DNA of 64,000 bases from JADJSS01 sp964490845 (GCA_964490845.1 CAZBED010000001.1:186001-250000); one strand, 5' to 3'. Counted from the first letter of the stretch, positions 34,829 to 44,400 are shown. The notes: a model not told the origin generated them from the letters alone. Made by a program: numbers and translations.

Positions 34829-36436
34829 GTGTCAAAAAAGGATCATTTATACGAACTAATACAGTCGCTGAACAAATCGGAAAAACGATATTTCAAAATT
34901 TATTTCTCTAATGAACAGAAAGAGCAGAAATACCTGATACTTTATGATGCCCTCGAAAAGACGAAGGCTTATGATGAGAAAAAAATAAAAACTCAAATCA
35001 ATGATGCCTATATCCAGAAACACTTTGCCGAAACCAAATACTACCTGTATCAGCTGATTCTGAAAGTACTGAAACATTACCGGACAGAAAACTCCGTGGA
35101 TAATTTACTGATTGAAAAGATACAGAACATAGAAGTGCTGATTCAGAAAGCATTATGGGAACAGGCGGACAGCGAGTTAAGCAAAGCAAAAAAGATGGCG
35201 TACGACTATGAACGCTTTGAGTTTCTGACTTTATTGTTTTCCTATCAGAATAGAATCATCGTTTCCACACGACTTCACGGTTATTCCGCTGAAGATCTGG
35301 AGGAATTCCGGAACGAAAAATTACAGGCTTTTCAGAACTTTTCGGATACTCAGGCTGCCCGGCATAAAGTGATGCAGCTGCTGGAATCCAAGAACAGAAT
35401 CGGGTATATCAAAACCAAAGAAGACAAAGCATTTTATAACTCCATCAAAAAAGATATAGAAACCATTCTGAAGCAGGCGGACTGTACCATTGCCAGGATT
35501 TATGCCATAGAAAGCCTCGTATTTTATTACAACCATACAGGAGAAAAAAAACAACAGAATTTTTATTGCAAAAAGCTGATTGAACTGCATTCCGAAAACC
35601 CGGCTATTAACGCGAGCAACCCATATCAGCTGCCCTCTGCCATCCACAACCTTTGTTTAAGCGAAATCAACCTCTACAATTTTGACGAAGCATTGCACTG
35701 GATTAACATTCAACAAAACTATCTGCGTATAATTGAAAATGATGCAGAAATAAAATACAAAGTGGAATGGAGCCTCGCCTCTCTCCAGTCGTATTACTAC
35801 AATGTATCGGGAAAATTCAGCGAGGGGAAAAACGCCGCCAGGAACATTATTCAGTGGATAGAAACCACGGAAGAAATCGACAATACGAGCAAATGGAAGT
35901 TTTATGGAAACTGCGCGGAAATCTATTTGGGAGCGAAAGATTTCAAGCAATTCTTTTACTGTATGCGAAAAATTCAGGAATTCTGGAACAATATCGACGC
36001 CTATAATAAAATCAATTACACCTTACTTCAAATGCTCGCCCATCTGGATGAAAAAGAAACGGATGCAGCACTGTATTCCTTTAACTTACTGGAAAAAGAA
36101 ATTAACACCATACGCAAGGATAACCCGACAGATACTGAAAAAATACTACTTTCTTTTTTCAGGAAACTGCAGGATAAGAAACAACTCAGCAACAGAAATG
36201 CTTTGCTCAAAGAAACCTGTGAGCAGCTAAAACAAAGTGACCGTGAAATACAGACCGGTGAATTTGAATATGCCTTATGGCTGGAACAGATGCTGAACAA
36301 AAACTCCTATGAAAACTTAGTACGGCAAAAACGGACATTGCAATCGGCAGATTTTATACCTTACAGAAACGATGAACTGAACATCGAGCTGGATTTGGAA
36401 TCCTTCCGAAAAAGCCTGCCCAAGCGAATACGGTAA
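34829..36436 (+). CDS. large helical protein of unknown function, GTG start
   Basis: A 535-residue cytoplasmic protein without signal peptide. It is highly helical, with charged TPR-like antiparallel repeats (for example the LIQKALWEQADSELSKAKKM and AEIYLGAKDFKQFFYCMRKI segments), so it probably works as a scaffold. The frame begins at a GTG codon; no ATG lies near enough to keep the conserved-looking start SKKDHLYELIQSLNKSEKRYFKIYF. Similar proteins seem to be restricted to Bacteroidota. It converges on fbp. Confidence 0.65.
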   Translation: MSKKDHLYELIQSLNKSEKRYFKIYFSNEQKEQKYLILYDALEKTKAYDEKKIKTQINDAYIQKHFAETKYYLYQLILKVLKHYRTENSVDNLLIEKIQNIEVLIQKALWEQADSELSKAKKMAYDYERFEFLTLLFSYQNRIIVSTRLHGYSAEDLEEFRNEKLQAFQNFSDTQAARHKVMQLLESKNRIGYIKTKEDKAFYNSIKKDIETILKQADCTIARIYAIESLVFYYNHTGEKKQQNFYCKKLIELHSENPAINASNPYQLPSAIHNLCLSEINLYNFDEALHWINIQQNYLRIIENDAEIKYKVEWSLASLQSYYYNVSGKFSEGKNAARNIIQWIETTEEIDNTSKWKFYGNCAEIYLGAKDFKQFFYCMRKIQEFWNNIDAYNKINYTLLQMLAHLDEKETDAALYSFNLLEKEINTIRKDNPTDTEKILLSFFRKLQDKKQLSNRNALLKETCEQLKQSDREIQTGEFEYALWLEQMLNKNSYENLVRQKRTLQSADFIPYRNDELNIELDLESFRKSLPKRIR

Positions 36437-36446
36437 GGAACTTTTC

Positions 36447-37424
36447 TTAATCATTCAGCATATCCACCAGCGTTGCAGAACCCATATATACGATGGTGCG
36501 CTGATGCAGTTTCTCAGGGATAATTTCGAGGATACGCTGCCTGCCGTTGGTAGCCTTGCCGCCGGCCTGTTCCTGCAGGAATGCCATGGGATTACATTCA
36601 TACATCAGACGGAGTTTTCCTCCGGGAGTATCTCTTGTAGCGGGATATAAAAAAATGCCGCCTTTAATCAGGTTGCGGTGAAAATCCGCGACCATAGAGC
36701 CAATGTATCGCAATGAAAACGCTTTTTTAGCGCTGCCATCCTGACAATACTCTACAAATTTTTTCACGTTGTCCGGAAAGGAATTGAAATTACCCTGATT
36801 CAATGAATAGGATTTGGCGCTGACAGGTGTTTTTATATCAGGATGTGACAGGCAAAACTCGCCAATGCTGGGATCGAGGGTAAATCCATTTACGCCATCT
36901 CCCGTTGTGTAAACCAGCATAGTCGATGAACCATAAATCACATATCCCGCAGCAACCTGCTTTTCCCCTTTTTGCAAAAAATCATCGACCGTACACAATT
37001 CCCCTAATTTAGACACGCGTTCAAACACGGAAAAAATCGTGCCTACAGGAGCAATGACATCAATATTACTGGAACCATCCAATGGGTCGAACAAAACAAC
37101 ATATTTGGCTCTTTTTCTGTTTTTGAACGCCACAAAATCGTCCTCTTCTTCGCTGGCGATTCCACAGCACTGCCCGCTGTTTTGCAAGCACTTTATCAGC
37201 ACATCATTCGCCACCATATCCAATTTCTTCACCTCCTCTCCCTGCACATTCGTTTTATCCGCATCACCCAAAATGGCATCCACCAGGCCGGCTTTGCTCA
37301 AGTCTCTGTTCACAATTTTGGAAGCCAATCCGATATCGCGCAGTAACCCGGATAGCTCTCCTGTTGCTTCGGGATGCTTTTCCTGATTATTTGCAATAAA
37401 CTCATCTAAGGTAATTAATCGCAT
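36447..37424 (-). CDS. fbp: fructose-1,6-bisphosphatase class I
   Basis: A 325-residue gluconeogenic enzyme. The metal and substrate motif FDPLDGSSNIDVIAPVGTIFSVFE is intact, as are SEEEDDFV upstream and YVGSMVADFHRNLIKGGIFLYP-like (YIGSMVADFHRNL) and GGKLRLMYECNPMAFL downstream. Length and start are normal. It has its own promoter with a good -7 box at 37444-37451. Confidence 0.95.
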   Translation of the reverse strand: MRLITLDEFIANNQEKHPEATGELSGLLRDIGLASKIVNRDLSKAGLVDAILGDADKTNVQGEEVKKLDMVANDVLIKCLQNSGQCCGIASEEEDDFVAFKNRKRAKYVVLFDPLDGSSNIDVIAPVGTIFSVFERVSKLGELCTVDDFLQKGEKQVAAGYVIYGSSTMLVYTTGDGVNGFTLDPSIGEFCLSHPDIKTPVSAKSYSLNQGNFNSFPDNVKKFVEYCQDGSAKKAFSLRYIGSMVADFHRNLIKGGIFLYPATRDTPGGKLRLMYECNPMAFLQEQAGGKATNGRQRILEIIPEKLHQRTIVYMGSATLVDMLND

Positions 37425-37443
37425 ACATTCATTTTGTAGTCCG

Positions 37444-37477
37444 CAAATATACTGATATCGAGGTTATTTTCGTGCAA
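37444..37477 (-). promoter_or_regulatory. fbp promoter
   Basis: On the minus strand TTG (complement of 37475-37477), 23 nt, then TATATTTG (complement of 37444-37451), 19 nt before the ATG. Confidence 0.6.
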
Positions 37478-37493
37478 AATCTCAGAAACCTTT

Positions 37494-37513
37494 TAATTAT
37501 TACTTAATAATTA
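37494..37513. repeat. AT-rich palindrome between fbp and the GNAT gene
   Basis: TAATTATTA (37494-37502) and TAATAATTA (37505-37513) are perfect inverted arms around CT, in the divergent promoter region. Confidence 0.5.
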
Positions 37514-37559
37514 GCTCCTGATTTACAATATCTAAATACCTATTTTAGCAGTCCGAAAA

Positions 37560-38033
37560 ATGAAAGGAAAGACTGAAATTATTATCCGCAAAGCAGAACC
37601 CAACGACCTCATTCAGGTCTATGAGTTGATTCAGGAACTGGCTGTCTTTGAAAAGGAGCCCGATGAACCCTCCAATCCGCTGAAAAAATTCATCGAAGAG
37701 GGCACCTGCAAGCATCCCCGCTTCCACGTCATCCTCGCTGAAGACGATGGAAAAGTAGCCGGAATCGCCTTGTATTATTATGGCTATTCCACGTGGAAGG
37801 GTTCCATGATATATCTGGACGATTTGGTAGTCCGGGAAGCTTACCGAAAAAAAGGAATCGGAAAAAAACTGATGGACGAGTTGATTGCCATTGCCAGGGA
37901 AGAAAAAATCAACCAGTTGCGCTGGCATGTGTTGGACTGGAATGAGAATGCCATCAATTTTTATAAGAAATATCCGGTGACATTTGACAACACCTGGATA
38001 ACGGTTAAGATTGAGAAGGAAAATTTATTATAA
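37560..38033 (+). CDS. GNAT acetyltransferase, diamine (SSAT)-like
   Basis: A 157-residue GNAT acetyltransferase. The acetyl-CoA loop is VREAYRKKGIGKKLMDEL. The sequence AVFEKEPDEPSNP and YYYGYSTWKGSMIYLDDLVV match the spermidine/spermine (thialysine) N-acetyltransferase branch, so a polyamine or diamine amino substrate is plausible. TATTTTAG upstream is a weak -7 element. The aspartate kinase starts 62 nt after it. Confidence 0.85.
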   Translation: MKGKTEIIIRKAEPNDLIQVYELIQELAVFEKEPDEPSNPLKKFIEEGTCKHPRFHVILAEDDGKVAGIALYYYGYSTWKGSMIYLDDLVVREAYRKKGIGKKLMDELIAIAREEKINQLRWHVLDWNENAINFYKKYPVTFDNTWITVKIEKENLL

Positions 38034-38095
38034 ACAAATGAAGTAAACATTGTAACAGTAATTACAAGATGTTTTGCTTCGTTCAACATGACAAA

Positions 38096-39349
38096 ATGAA
38101 AGTATTTAAATTTGGAGGTGCATCGGTGAAAGATGCCGCAGGAATCAGAAATGTTGCATCTATCATTCAAACGTATGGCGAGCAGAATTTAGTAGTTGTT
38201 GTCTCTGCTACCGGAAAAACCACAAACGCACTGGAAGAAGTGATAAAAGCTTATTTCGGCGATACAGATGCTAAAGCTGCTTTTGATGTTGTAAAGAAAA
38301 ATCATGATACCATCTGCAGGGATTTGTTTGGCAACAATACGCATGAAGTATTTGACAAACTGCAGAATATCTATGCAGAAGTGGACTGGCAGCTGGAGGA
38401 AAGCCGAAAGGAAAGCTACAATTATGTTTACGACCAGATTGTATCGCAGGGTGAATTGATTTCGTCTGTGATACTCAGCGCTTATCTGAATGAAGCAGGT
38501 GTAAAAAACAACTGGCTGGATGTGCGCGATGTGATGAAAACGGACGATACTTACCGTGAAGCGGTAGTCGACTGGAATAAGACTCAGCTACTGATGAATT
38601 CGGTGGTGAAACCACTGGTAAATGGCTCTATTATTGTTACACAAGGCTTTATCGGATGCACCGCTGAAAACTGCACCACAACACTTGGCAGAGAAGGCTC
38701 TGATTATACGGCAGCCATTTTCGCCAATATGCTGGACGCGGAAAATCAAACTATATGGAAAGATGTACCTGGTGTTATGAACGGTGACCCGCGCGTTTTT
38801 GACGATGCTGTTTTTATAGATGAGATTTCGTTTAATGAAGCGGTGGAAATGACCTTTTATGGCGCAACCGTTATCCATCCGAAAACTATCAAACCTTTAC
38901 AGAATAAGAATATACCGCTACTGGTAAAATCGTTTATCCATCCGGAAGGCAAAGGAACGGTAGTGGGCGGAAAAGACAACAACCTGCCGCCGGTGCGAAT
39001 CGTAAAAAACAGCCAGGCGTTGATTGTTCTGCACACCAAAGATTTTTCTTTTGTGGAAGATGAAGTGGTGGCTGAAATTTTTACGGCATTCTCCAAAGCT
39101 AACCTGAAGCTCAATATGATGCAGCAAGGCGCCATCTCATTTGATGCCGTGGTAGACAATATTCCTGAGAAAATTGAAAAAGTAAAGTCGGCCTTACAGG
39201 ATAAATTTGATTTTTCCATTGAAGAAAATCTGACTATCCTGACCATCCGTCATTACAACAGTTTTGATTACATTAATAAATTCAAAGCTGACAGAAATGC
39301 TATACTGGAACAGCGGCGACCAAGCACCTATCAGGGACTACTGGCGTAA
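38096..39349 (+). CDS. aspartate kinase
   Basis: Monofunctional aspartate kinase of 417 residues, the first step toward lysine, threonine and methionine. The kinase motif MKVFKFGGASVKD opens the protein, and TLGREGSDYTAA, WKDVPGVMNGDPR and the ACT domain region (about 300-417) follow. I choose 38096 because the family motif starts there; the frame back to 38069 adds nine unrelated residues. DapB, a later enzyme of the lysine branch, is at 9926. Confidence 0.93.
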   Translation: MKVFKFGGASVKDAAGIRNVASIIQTYGEQNLVVVVSATGKTTNALEEVIKAYFGDTDAKAAFDVVKKNHDTICRDLFGNNTHEVFDKLQNIYAEVDWQLEESRKESYNYVYDQIVSQGELISSVILSAYLNEAGVKNNWLDVRDVMKTDDTYREAVVDWNKTQLLMNSVVKPLVNGSIIVTQGFIGCTAENCTTTLGREGSDYTAAIFANMLDAENQTIWKDVPGVMNGDPRVFDDAVFIDEISFNEAVEMTFYGATVIHPKTIKPLQNKNIPLLVKSFIHPEGKGTVVGGKDNNLPPVRIVKNSQALIVLHTKDFSFVEDEVVAEIFTAFSKANLKLNMMQQGAISFDAVVDNIPEKIEKVKSALQDKFDFSIEENLTILTIRHYNSFDYINKFKADRNAILEQRRPSTYQGLLA

Positions 39350-39374
39350 TAAAATTTCCTGTCGCTTTCCCGGG

Positions 39375-40550
39375 TTAAAGTACAAACAATTTTCTTCGTC
39401 TGACTTCTTGCTTCAGCAGTTTCAATTCACGTCCCATTTGTCCGGAGACACTGGTATTTTCCTGTGCCCTTCGTATGAGATAAGGAATGACATCTTTCAC
39501 AGGTCCATAAGGCATATATTTACTGGTGTTATAGCCTTCTTTGGCCAGATTAAAGGTAATATGGTCGCTCATACCGAGCAGCTGGGAAAAATGAATATGC
39601 GGGTGATTATTCGGCAACTGATTTTCTTCCATCAACCTGGTAGTCAGCAACGTACTCTCTTCGTTATGTGTGGCCACACAGACAGCCACATGTTTTATAT
39701 GCCCAATAGTAAACTTAAGTGCTTCATCATAATCCGTATCTGTATTTTTTTTTGAAAGCTGTATCGGATTATCATAGCCCATTTTCACCGCCCGGATTTC
39801 CTCTTTTTCCATATATGCGCCACGAACCAGCTTCACGGCATAAATAAATCCGGCCTGTTTTGCGTTTTCCACTTCCTTTTTCAGAAAATCCAGCCTGTCT
39901 TTCCTGTATAGCTGAACGGTATTATAAATGATGGGCCTTTCACGGTTGAACTCCAGCATCAAATCCCGGGTTAAATCATCGAGCGGCTGTTGTATCCAGC
40001 TTTCTTCAGCATCAACAAACAAGCTGACATTATTGTCGTAGGCGAGTTGCGCCAGACTGTAAATTCGTTTTTTTGCCGTTTCATAAATTTGCTGTTCCGA
40101 CGAAGTCAACGTTTCTTTTGCATGTAATTTTTCCAGAACAGACAGCGGTATCAGCCCGGTAAATTTGGAACAGACTATATCTACGGCATTGTAATTCTTG
40201 GCAAAAAAAATGGCTTGCCGGATAGCCTCTTCTGTTCGCTGAAAATCTTCTTCGCTCTCCTTGCCTTCCACGCCGTAATCCAAAATACTCTGCACCCCGT
40301 ACTGGTACAGATGATTGATTTTTTTAGTGGCCAGTTCCAGCGAGTCGCCGCCGCAGAAGACAGCATATACGGTCGGGCGCATACCCACAGCAACAGGAGT
40401 TTTAATACCCATATCCAGCATACGGGAAGCCGTTTTGGTTCCGACATCCACCAGCCATCCAATATTTATGAGACGAAAAATCTGATAATCCCGTATCAGT
40501 TCACGGTTCGATTTGTATGCAAAAGCGGTTTGTGTATTATTAAAATCCAA
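39375..40550 (-). CDS. proline dehydrogenase
   Basis: A 391-residue single-domain proline dehydrogenase (PRODH), the TIM-barrel flavoenzyme that oxidises proline to pyrroline-5-carboxylate. Barrel motifs DAEESWIQQPLDDLTRDLM, YNTVQLYRKDRLDFL, KLVRGAYMEKEEIRA and VATHNEES are present, and the C-terminal RRAQENTSVSGQMGRELKLLKQE matches the family end. There is no P5C dehydrogenase domain or gene nearby. It lies 37 nt after aroE on the same strand. Confidence 0.93.
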   Translation of the reverse strand: MDFNNTQTAFAYKSNRELIRDYQIFRLINIGWLVDVGTKTASRMLDMGIKTPVAVGMRPTVYAVFCGGDSLELATKKINHLYQYGVQSILDYGVEGKESEEDFQRTEEAIRQAIFFAKNYNAVDIVCSKFTGLIPLSVLEKLHAKETLTSSEQQIYETAKKRIYSLAQLAYDNNVSLFVDAEESWIQQPLDDLTRDLMLEFNRERPIIYNTVQLYRKDRLDFLKKEVENAKQAGFIYAVKLVRGAYMEKEEIRAVKMGYDNPIQLSKKNTDTDYDEALKFTIGHIKHVAVCVATHNEESTLLTTRLMEENQLPNNHPHIHFSQLLGMSDHITFNLAKEGYNTSKYMPYGPVKDVIPYLIRRAQENTSVSGQMGRELKLLKQEVRRRKLFVL

Positions 40551-40587
40551 AGTGATTATTTAGTCATTAAAGATACGAATTTTCCAT

Positions 40588-41319
40588 TTACCGGTTCCAG
40601 ATTTCCCAACTGCGCTCAGCCTGGAGGTATAACATCTCCAATCCGTTTTTTGTTTGCGCACCCATTTGCCTCCCTTTCTTTAAAAAGTGTGTTTCTTCCG
40701 GATTATAAATCAGATCGTATAACAAATGTTTTTCGGTCAACGCTTCATAAGGAATATCAGGCACTTCATCTGTATGAGGGTGCATGCCTACCGGGGAACA
40801 GTTTATGATGAGTGTTGAATACTGCACCACAACAGTGTCCAGTTCCTGATAGGTGATGGTACTTTTTGATTTATGCCTGGATACAAACTGAAACGGGATG
40901 CCCAGTTTATGCAACACATATTCGACCGCCTTACTTGCACCACCGGTACCAAGTATCAATGCAGCGGTGTGATGTGGTTTCAATAAAGGCAGTATGCTCT
41001 TTTCAAACCCAAAGCAGTCTGAGTTATACCCGATTCTTTTACCCGATGTAAACTTAATGGTATTGACAGCGCCAATTGCTTTTGCCTCTTCATCCAGTTC
41101 ATCCAGATAAGGAATGATTTGCTCTTTGTATGGTATGGTGACATTCAATCCCGCCAGATTCTTTTCACGCTCGCACAACTCTTTAAACAGCTCTATTCTT
41201 TGGAGCGGAAAGACATCATACGTTGCATCCGTAATTTTTTCCCGTTCAAATTTTTCGCTGAAAAAACCTTTGGAAAATGAATGAGTCAAAGGGTACCCGA
41301 TCAATCCATACTGCTTCAT
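40588..41319 (-). CDS. aroE: shikimate dehydrogenase
   Basis: AroE (243 residues) reduces 3-dehydroshikimate in aromatic amino-acid synthesis. The shikimate-binding SFSKGFF and the catalytic lysine motif NVTIPYKEQ are present, as is GYNSDCFGFE with the catalytic aspartate, and the NADP loop GTGGASKAVEY. It is short relative to the roughly 270-residue E. coli enzyme, as usual in Bacteroidota. It follows a terminator-like hairpin after the TPR gene and precedes proline dehydrogenase. Confidence 0.94.
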   Translation of the reverse strand: MKQYGLIGYPLTHSFSKGFFSEKFEREKITDATYDVFPLQRIELFKELCEREKNLAGLNVTIPYKEQIIPYLDELDEEAKAIGAVNTIKFTSGKRIGYNSDCFGFEKSILPLLKPHHTAALILGTGGASKAVEYVLHKLGIPFQFVSRHKSKSTITYQELDTVVVQYSTLIINCSPVGMHPHTDEVPDIPYEALTEKHLLYDLIYNPEETHFLKKGRQMGAQTKNGLEMLYLQAERSWEIWNR

Positions 41320-41334
41320 GCTGCGTTTTTTAAA

Positions 41335-41364
41335 AGAGGATTCCCACTGACGTGGGAATCCTCT
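41335..41364 (-). terminator. terminator-like hairpin between TPR gene and aroE
   Basis: AGAGGATTCCCAC (41335-41347) and GTGGGAATCCTCT (41352-41364) form a perfect 13-bp stem with a 4-nt loop, followed on the minus strand by only TTTT. Its core resembles the REP-like palindromes at 26301 and 26513. Confidence 0.7.
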
Positions 41365-41382
41365 GGCTGTATTTTAGTTTAG

Positions 41383-42795
41383 TTAATTATATTCCATGAT
41401 GATGGCCTGAACGTGAGGATTGTCCTTCAGGCTTTCTGAAAAATCAAACAACAATTCGTGGGAAGCAAAATTGCTTTGAAGTAGTTCTCTCAGCAACATT
41501 TCTCCTTCCTTGTTTTTATTCTCTAAAAAAGCAAGGGCAGCCAATGCGAAATTAAGCTCAATGGTGGTTTTGCAAACCTCTGTACCTTTCAACAGGATTT
41601 GTCTGGCTGTTTCAGTATCACCGCTGTCCGCCATAATCTTGGAAAGTATAAAATAGGCTTCGTAACGTTTTACAAAGATATCTATCGCAGTTTCGCAGGC
41701 ATCGATAGAGACTTCGGTCTCTCCGATTTCCAAAGCGGCTTCCGCCATTGCCAGGCAGAAATCATACTGCTCTTTTTCCAGTTCATTGGCCTTCTGAAAG
41801 GATTTGTATGCCTGTTCCCACAATCCTTCATTTTTGTATGTTTCCCCGATTCTGAAATAGGCTTCGGACAAAGATGGATTGTCATGCACGGCTTTTCGGT
41901 AACAATAACGCGCCATTTTCATATTGCCCAACGCTTCATGGCATTTCCCCTGCAGAAAAAATATTTCATCATCCGCCTCAAAGGTTTCACACATTTCTTT
42001 GATGACTTCCAATGATTTTGTAAAATTTCCTTTTTTAAAATGCAGTTCCGCAATATCCTGATAGACAAAATCTGCATCATCATTTATAGCCAGCACATAT
42101 TCAAAAGCATCAATCGCCTTTTCATATTCATCGCATCCGCGATACGAACAGGCCAGATTATACCACGCAAACTGATTATATGGATTCAAATCAATCAAAC
42201 GCAGATGTAACGGAATGCTTTCTTCATAGCGGTCGGTAATTTCGATACAATAATTTAAACGGTTCAGCGCCTCCTCGTTATTTGGATCTATTTTCAGGCA
42301 TTCTATCAGGCTGTTATATACTTCATAATATTTTTCCCAGTCTTCATACACATCACACATTTGCAGATAGACATCGGGTAAGTCTTCCTTATCCGCCTTT
42401 TCGAGCAATTCATGCAGGATAAAAACAGCCTCCTTGTAGCGCGACTGGAATGTATATATTTCAGCTCTCAGCAAGCCGATACCAATTTCAGCACTGTCGT
42501 AAATCTCCGCTTTATCCAGCGTTTCCAGAGCTATATCCAGTTGTTTCAGTTCAAAATAAATCTGTGCTTTTTTCAGCAGAAGGATGGATGAATACGGATA
42601 TTGCAGCAGCGATTTTTCAGCTACCTCCAGCGCACTGTCAAATCTTCCCATATCCTCGTAATACTCAATAATGACCTCATAGTCATCCTGATCGAAGAAA
42701 GGTGTTTGTGCTCCCTGTATAGATTGTTCGTATTGGGCTACTAACTCCGATACGTTGATATGTTCGTCTTCATTTTCAAATTCAAAACTGCTCAT
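41383..42795 (-). CDS. TPR-repeat protein
   Basis: A 470-residue acidic cytoplasmic protein built almost entirely of tetratricopeptide repeats, about twelve, with consensus units such as YNPYNQFAWYNLACSYRGCDEYEKAIDAFEYVLAIN. It would act as a protein-interaction scaffold. No catalytic domain or signal peptide is seen. TAACTTTG (complement of 42831-42838) is a good -7 element with a leader of about 30 nt. Confidence 0.88.
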   Translation of the reverse strand: MSSFEFENEDEHINVSELVAQYEQSIQGAQTPFFDQDDYEVIIEYYEDMGRFDSALEVAEKSLLQYPYSSILLLKKAQIYFELKQLDIALETLDKAEIYDSAEIGIGLLRAEIYTFQSRYKEAVFILHELLEKADKEDLPDVYLQMCDVYEDWEKYYEVYNSLIECLKIDPNNEEALNRLNYCIEITDRYEESIPLHLRLIDLNPYNQFAWYNLACSYRGCDEYEKAIDAFEYVLAINDDADFVYQDIAELHFKKGNFTKSLEVIKEMCETFEADDEIFFLQGKCHEALGNMKMARYCYRKAVHDNPSLSEAYFRIGETYKNEGLWEQAYKSFQKANELEKEQYDFCLAMAEAALEIGETEVSIDACETAIDIFVKRYEAYFILSKIMADSGDTETARQILLKGTEVCKTTIELNFALAALAFLENKNKEGEMLLRELLQSNFASHELLFDFSESLKDNPHVQAIIMEYN

Positions 42796-42830
42796 AGGTT
42801 ATAATTTATGGAGTGAGTTGGTCAGTAATT

Positions 42831-42838
42831 CAAAGTTA
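42831..42838 (-). promoter_or_regulatory. -7 element of the TPR gene
   Basis: TAACTTTG on the minus strand matches TAnnTTTG. No TTG at the usual spacing. Confidence 0.45.
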
Positions 42839-42885
42839 ATAGTTAATATTGTAATGCTATTTAATAGAAAAGTTAAGTGTAAAAT

Positions 42886-44202
42886 ATGAAACCCCTTTTA
42901 ATAGTTATTAACATTTTGGTATTATCGATTTATTCCTTTGTTTACGGACAAGATAGTATTGAAGCTATTAACGTTAAACCGGAACGGGAAGTTCGTTTTA
43001 AACGATTATTTACCGTGCAGCAGAAATATTTAACATGGGTGGACAGGAAAAACAGGGAATTTCCATTTGCTGTTCCCGCTATTGCCTATAACAAATATGA
43101 CGGGGTGCAAATCGGCGCTGCACTCATCAACCTGAAACAGCCGGTAAAGAATGTAGACTTTACCGGAACCTTATTTTACGGAATAAAATCGAAAAAAGCG
43201 GGCGGAACAGCTAACGTGGATTATTATTACCGTCCGGAAAGAGGAGTACTGACAGAACTGAAGCCAGGCGTGAAATTCCAGTCCTTCACCTACTATGATT
43301 TTGTTAAACCTTTGAAATATTATGCCATTCACCCGGAAATAGTTGCTACGTTCAACCATCGCTCTGAGAAACTGGAAAAATTATCCCATTGCATTTCGTT
43401 TACGAATCATACTGTTTTACAAAAGAATATCACATACCACTATACGGACAGCGTAACTTCCGTTATGAAAGATACCCTTACCCGTTTTTATGCCAATATT
43501 TTAAACTACACCTTTACCAGGTCTGACCGGAATTTTCCGTTTACCGCTTCTTTCTCTATAGAGCAATCCAAATCGTTTGTTAAGAGTTATTTTGAAGCAA
43601 ATTCTTTCATCCGGTATCAACTGAAAAATTACAACACAGGGGTTCATCTTCGTTTTTTTGTCGGAGGTTTTTTATGGCGCAGCAGTAACTTTAAGTTCAG
43701 GCTCTATCCGGATGTCGGCTTTAACTTAAACGGGAAACGGGGAGAACAGAATTATCTGTTTGATGATTTTTATGTTGGCAGAAATGAACAGCAAGGCTTT
43801 GCTGCCAATCAGATAACAAAGTCAGATGGCTTTTTTAAAGTCAGTACGCCTTTAAACGCCATTGAAACCGGGCAGACTGTGGACTGGATGCTGGCGATGA
43901 ATTTTAAAATTGATTTCCCGATTCAATATGTTCCCATAAAATTCTTCTTTGATTTCGGTTATTCATACGACAATCATCTCAATCCATCCAATCTTTTGCC
44001 CGTTAAAGGATTTCAATATGATGGCGGTATTTTATTCAGCTTTTTTGATGAGGGGTTTGAAGTTTATCTACCCCTGCTGATGAGCAAGGAATACAGAGAC
44101 TATTTTAAAGCCAATGCGCCTAAGTTCGGACAGCGGATTTCCTTCCTGCTGGATCTGCACAAACTCGAACTGCACAAAAGAATCAGAGACCTAAAATTTT
44201 AA
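42886..44202 (+). CDS. outer-membrane beta-barrel protein, surface-antigen-like
   Basis: A 438-residue exported protein with a signal peptide (about 1-21, ending SFVYGQ). The rest alternates aromatic and polar residues in barrel strands, with YNKYDGVQIGAALINL, WMLAMNFKIDFPIQYVPIKFFFDFGYSY and DGGILFSFFDEGFEVYLPLL resembling the barrel part of BamA/TamA-like or peptidase-associated barrels in Bacteroidota. No POTRA domain is present. Function is unknown. It is divergent from the TPR gene. Confidence 0.7.
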   Translation: MKPLLIVINILVLSIYSFVYGQDSIEAINVKPEREVRFKRLFTVQQKYLTWVDRKNREFPFAVPAIAYNKYDGVQIGAALINLKQPVKNVDFTGTLFYGIKSKKAGGTANVDYYYRPERGVLTELKPGVKFQSFTYYDFVKPLKYYAIHPEIVATFNHRSEKLEKLSHCISFTNHTVLQKNITYHYTDSVTSVMKDTLTRFYANILNYTFTRSDRNFPFTASFSIEQSKSFVKSYFEANSFIRYQLKNYNTGVHLRFFVGGFLWRSSNFKFRLYPDVGFNLNGKRGEQNYLFDDFYVGRNEQQGFAANQITKSDGFFKVSTPLNAIETGQTVDWMLAMNFKIDFPIQYVPIKFFFDFGYSYDNHLNPSNLLPVKGFQYDGGILFSFFDEGFEVYLPLLMSKEYRDYFKANAPKFGQRISFLLDLHKLELHKRIRDLKF

Positions 44203-44205
44203 AAA

Positions 44206-44229
44206 AAGGCTGAACAGAAGTTCAGCCTT
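44206..44229. terminator. hairpin after the barrel gene
   Basis: AAGGCTGAAC and GTTCAGCCTT form a 10-bp stem with an AGAA loop 4 nt after the stop. The T-run is on the minus-strand side, so it would terminate leftward transcripts better than the gene it follows. Confidence 0.65.
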
Positions 44230-44317
44230 AATCTATATTGGGTCGACGGGTAAAGGGGAATTTATGTTTCTACCCAATAGAATAAATCAAAGTTAATTTA
44301 TTATGAACAGTTGCAGC

Positions 44318-44331
44318 TTGACACATATCAA
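44318..44331. promoter_or_regulatory. palindrome TTGA-N6-TCAA upstream of the first Crp/Fnr gene
   Basis: TTGACACATATCAA has inverted TTGA/TCAA ends, a possible secondary regulator site 37 nt left of the stronger TGAC palindrome. Confidence 0.35.
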
Positions 44332-44354
44332 TAAAACATCTAAATGATTAATTC

Positions 44355-44400
44355 TTGACATTTGTCATAATAAATATGTATTTTCGGAAAGAAACATAAA
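44355..44400 (+). promoter_or_regulatory. promoter and Crp/Fnr-type operator of the first regulator
   Basis: TTG (44355-44357), 21 nt, then TATTTTCG (44379-44386). The perfect palindrome TGAC-ATTT-GTCA (44356-44367) overlaps the upstream TTG, and AAAGAAACATAAA (44388-44400) is shared with the promoter of the second regulator at the same distance from its -7 box. The overlap suggests repression by a Crp/Fnr protein, possibly autoregulation. Confidence 0.6.

Noticed and set aside
44206..44229. Strong terminator for the barrel gene on the plus strand
   Set aside because: The T-run is on the other strand, so it is listed only as a hairpin with uncertain direction.
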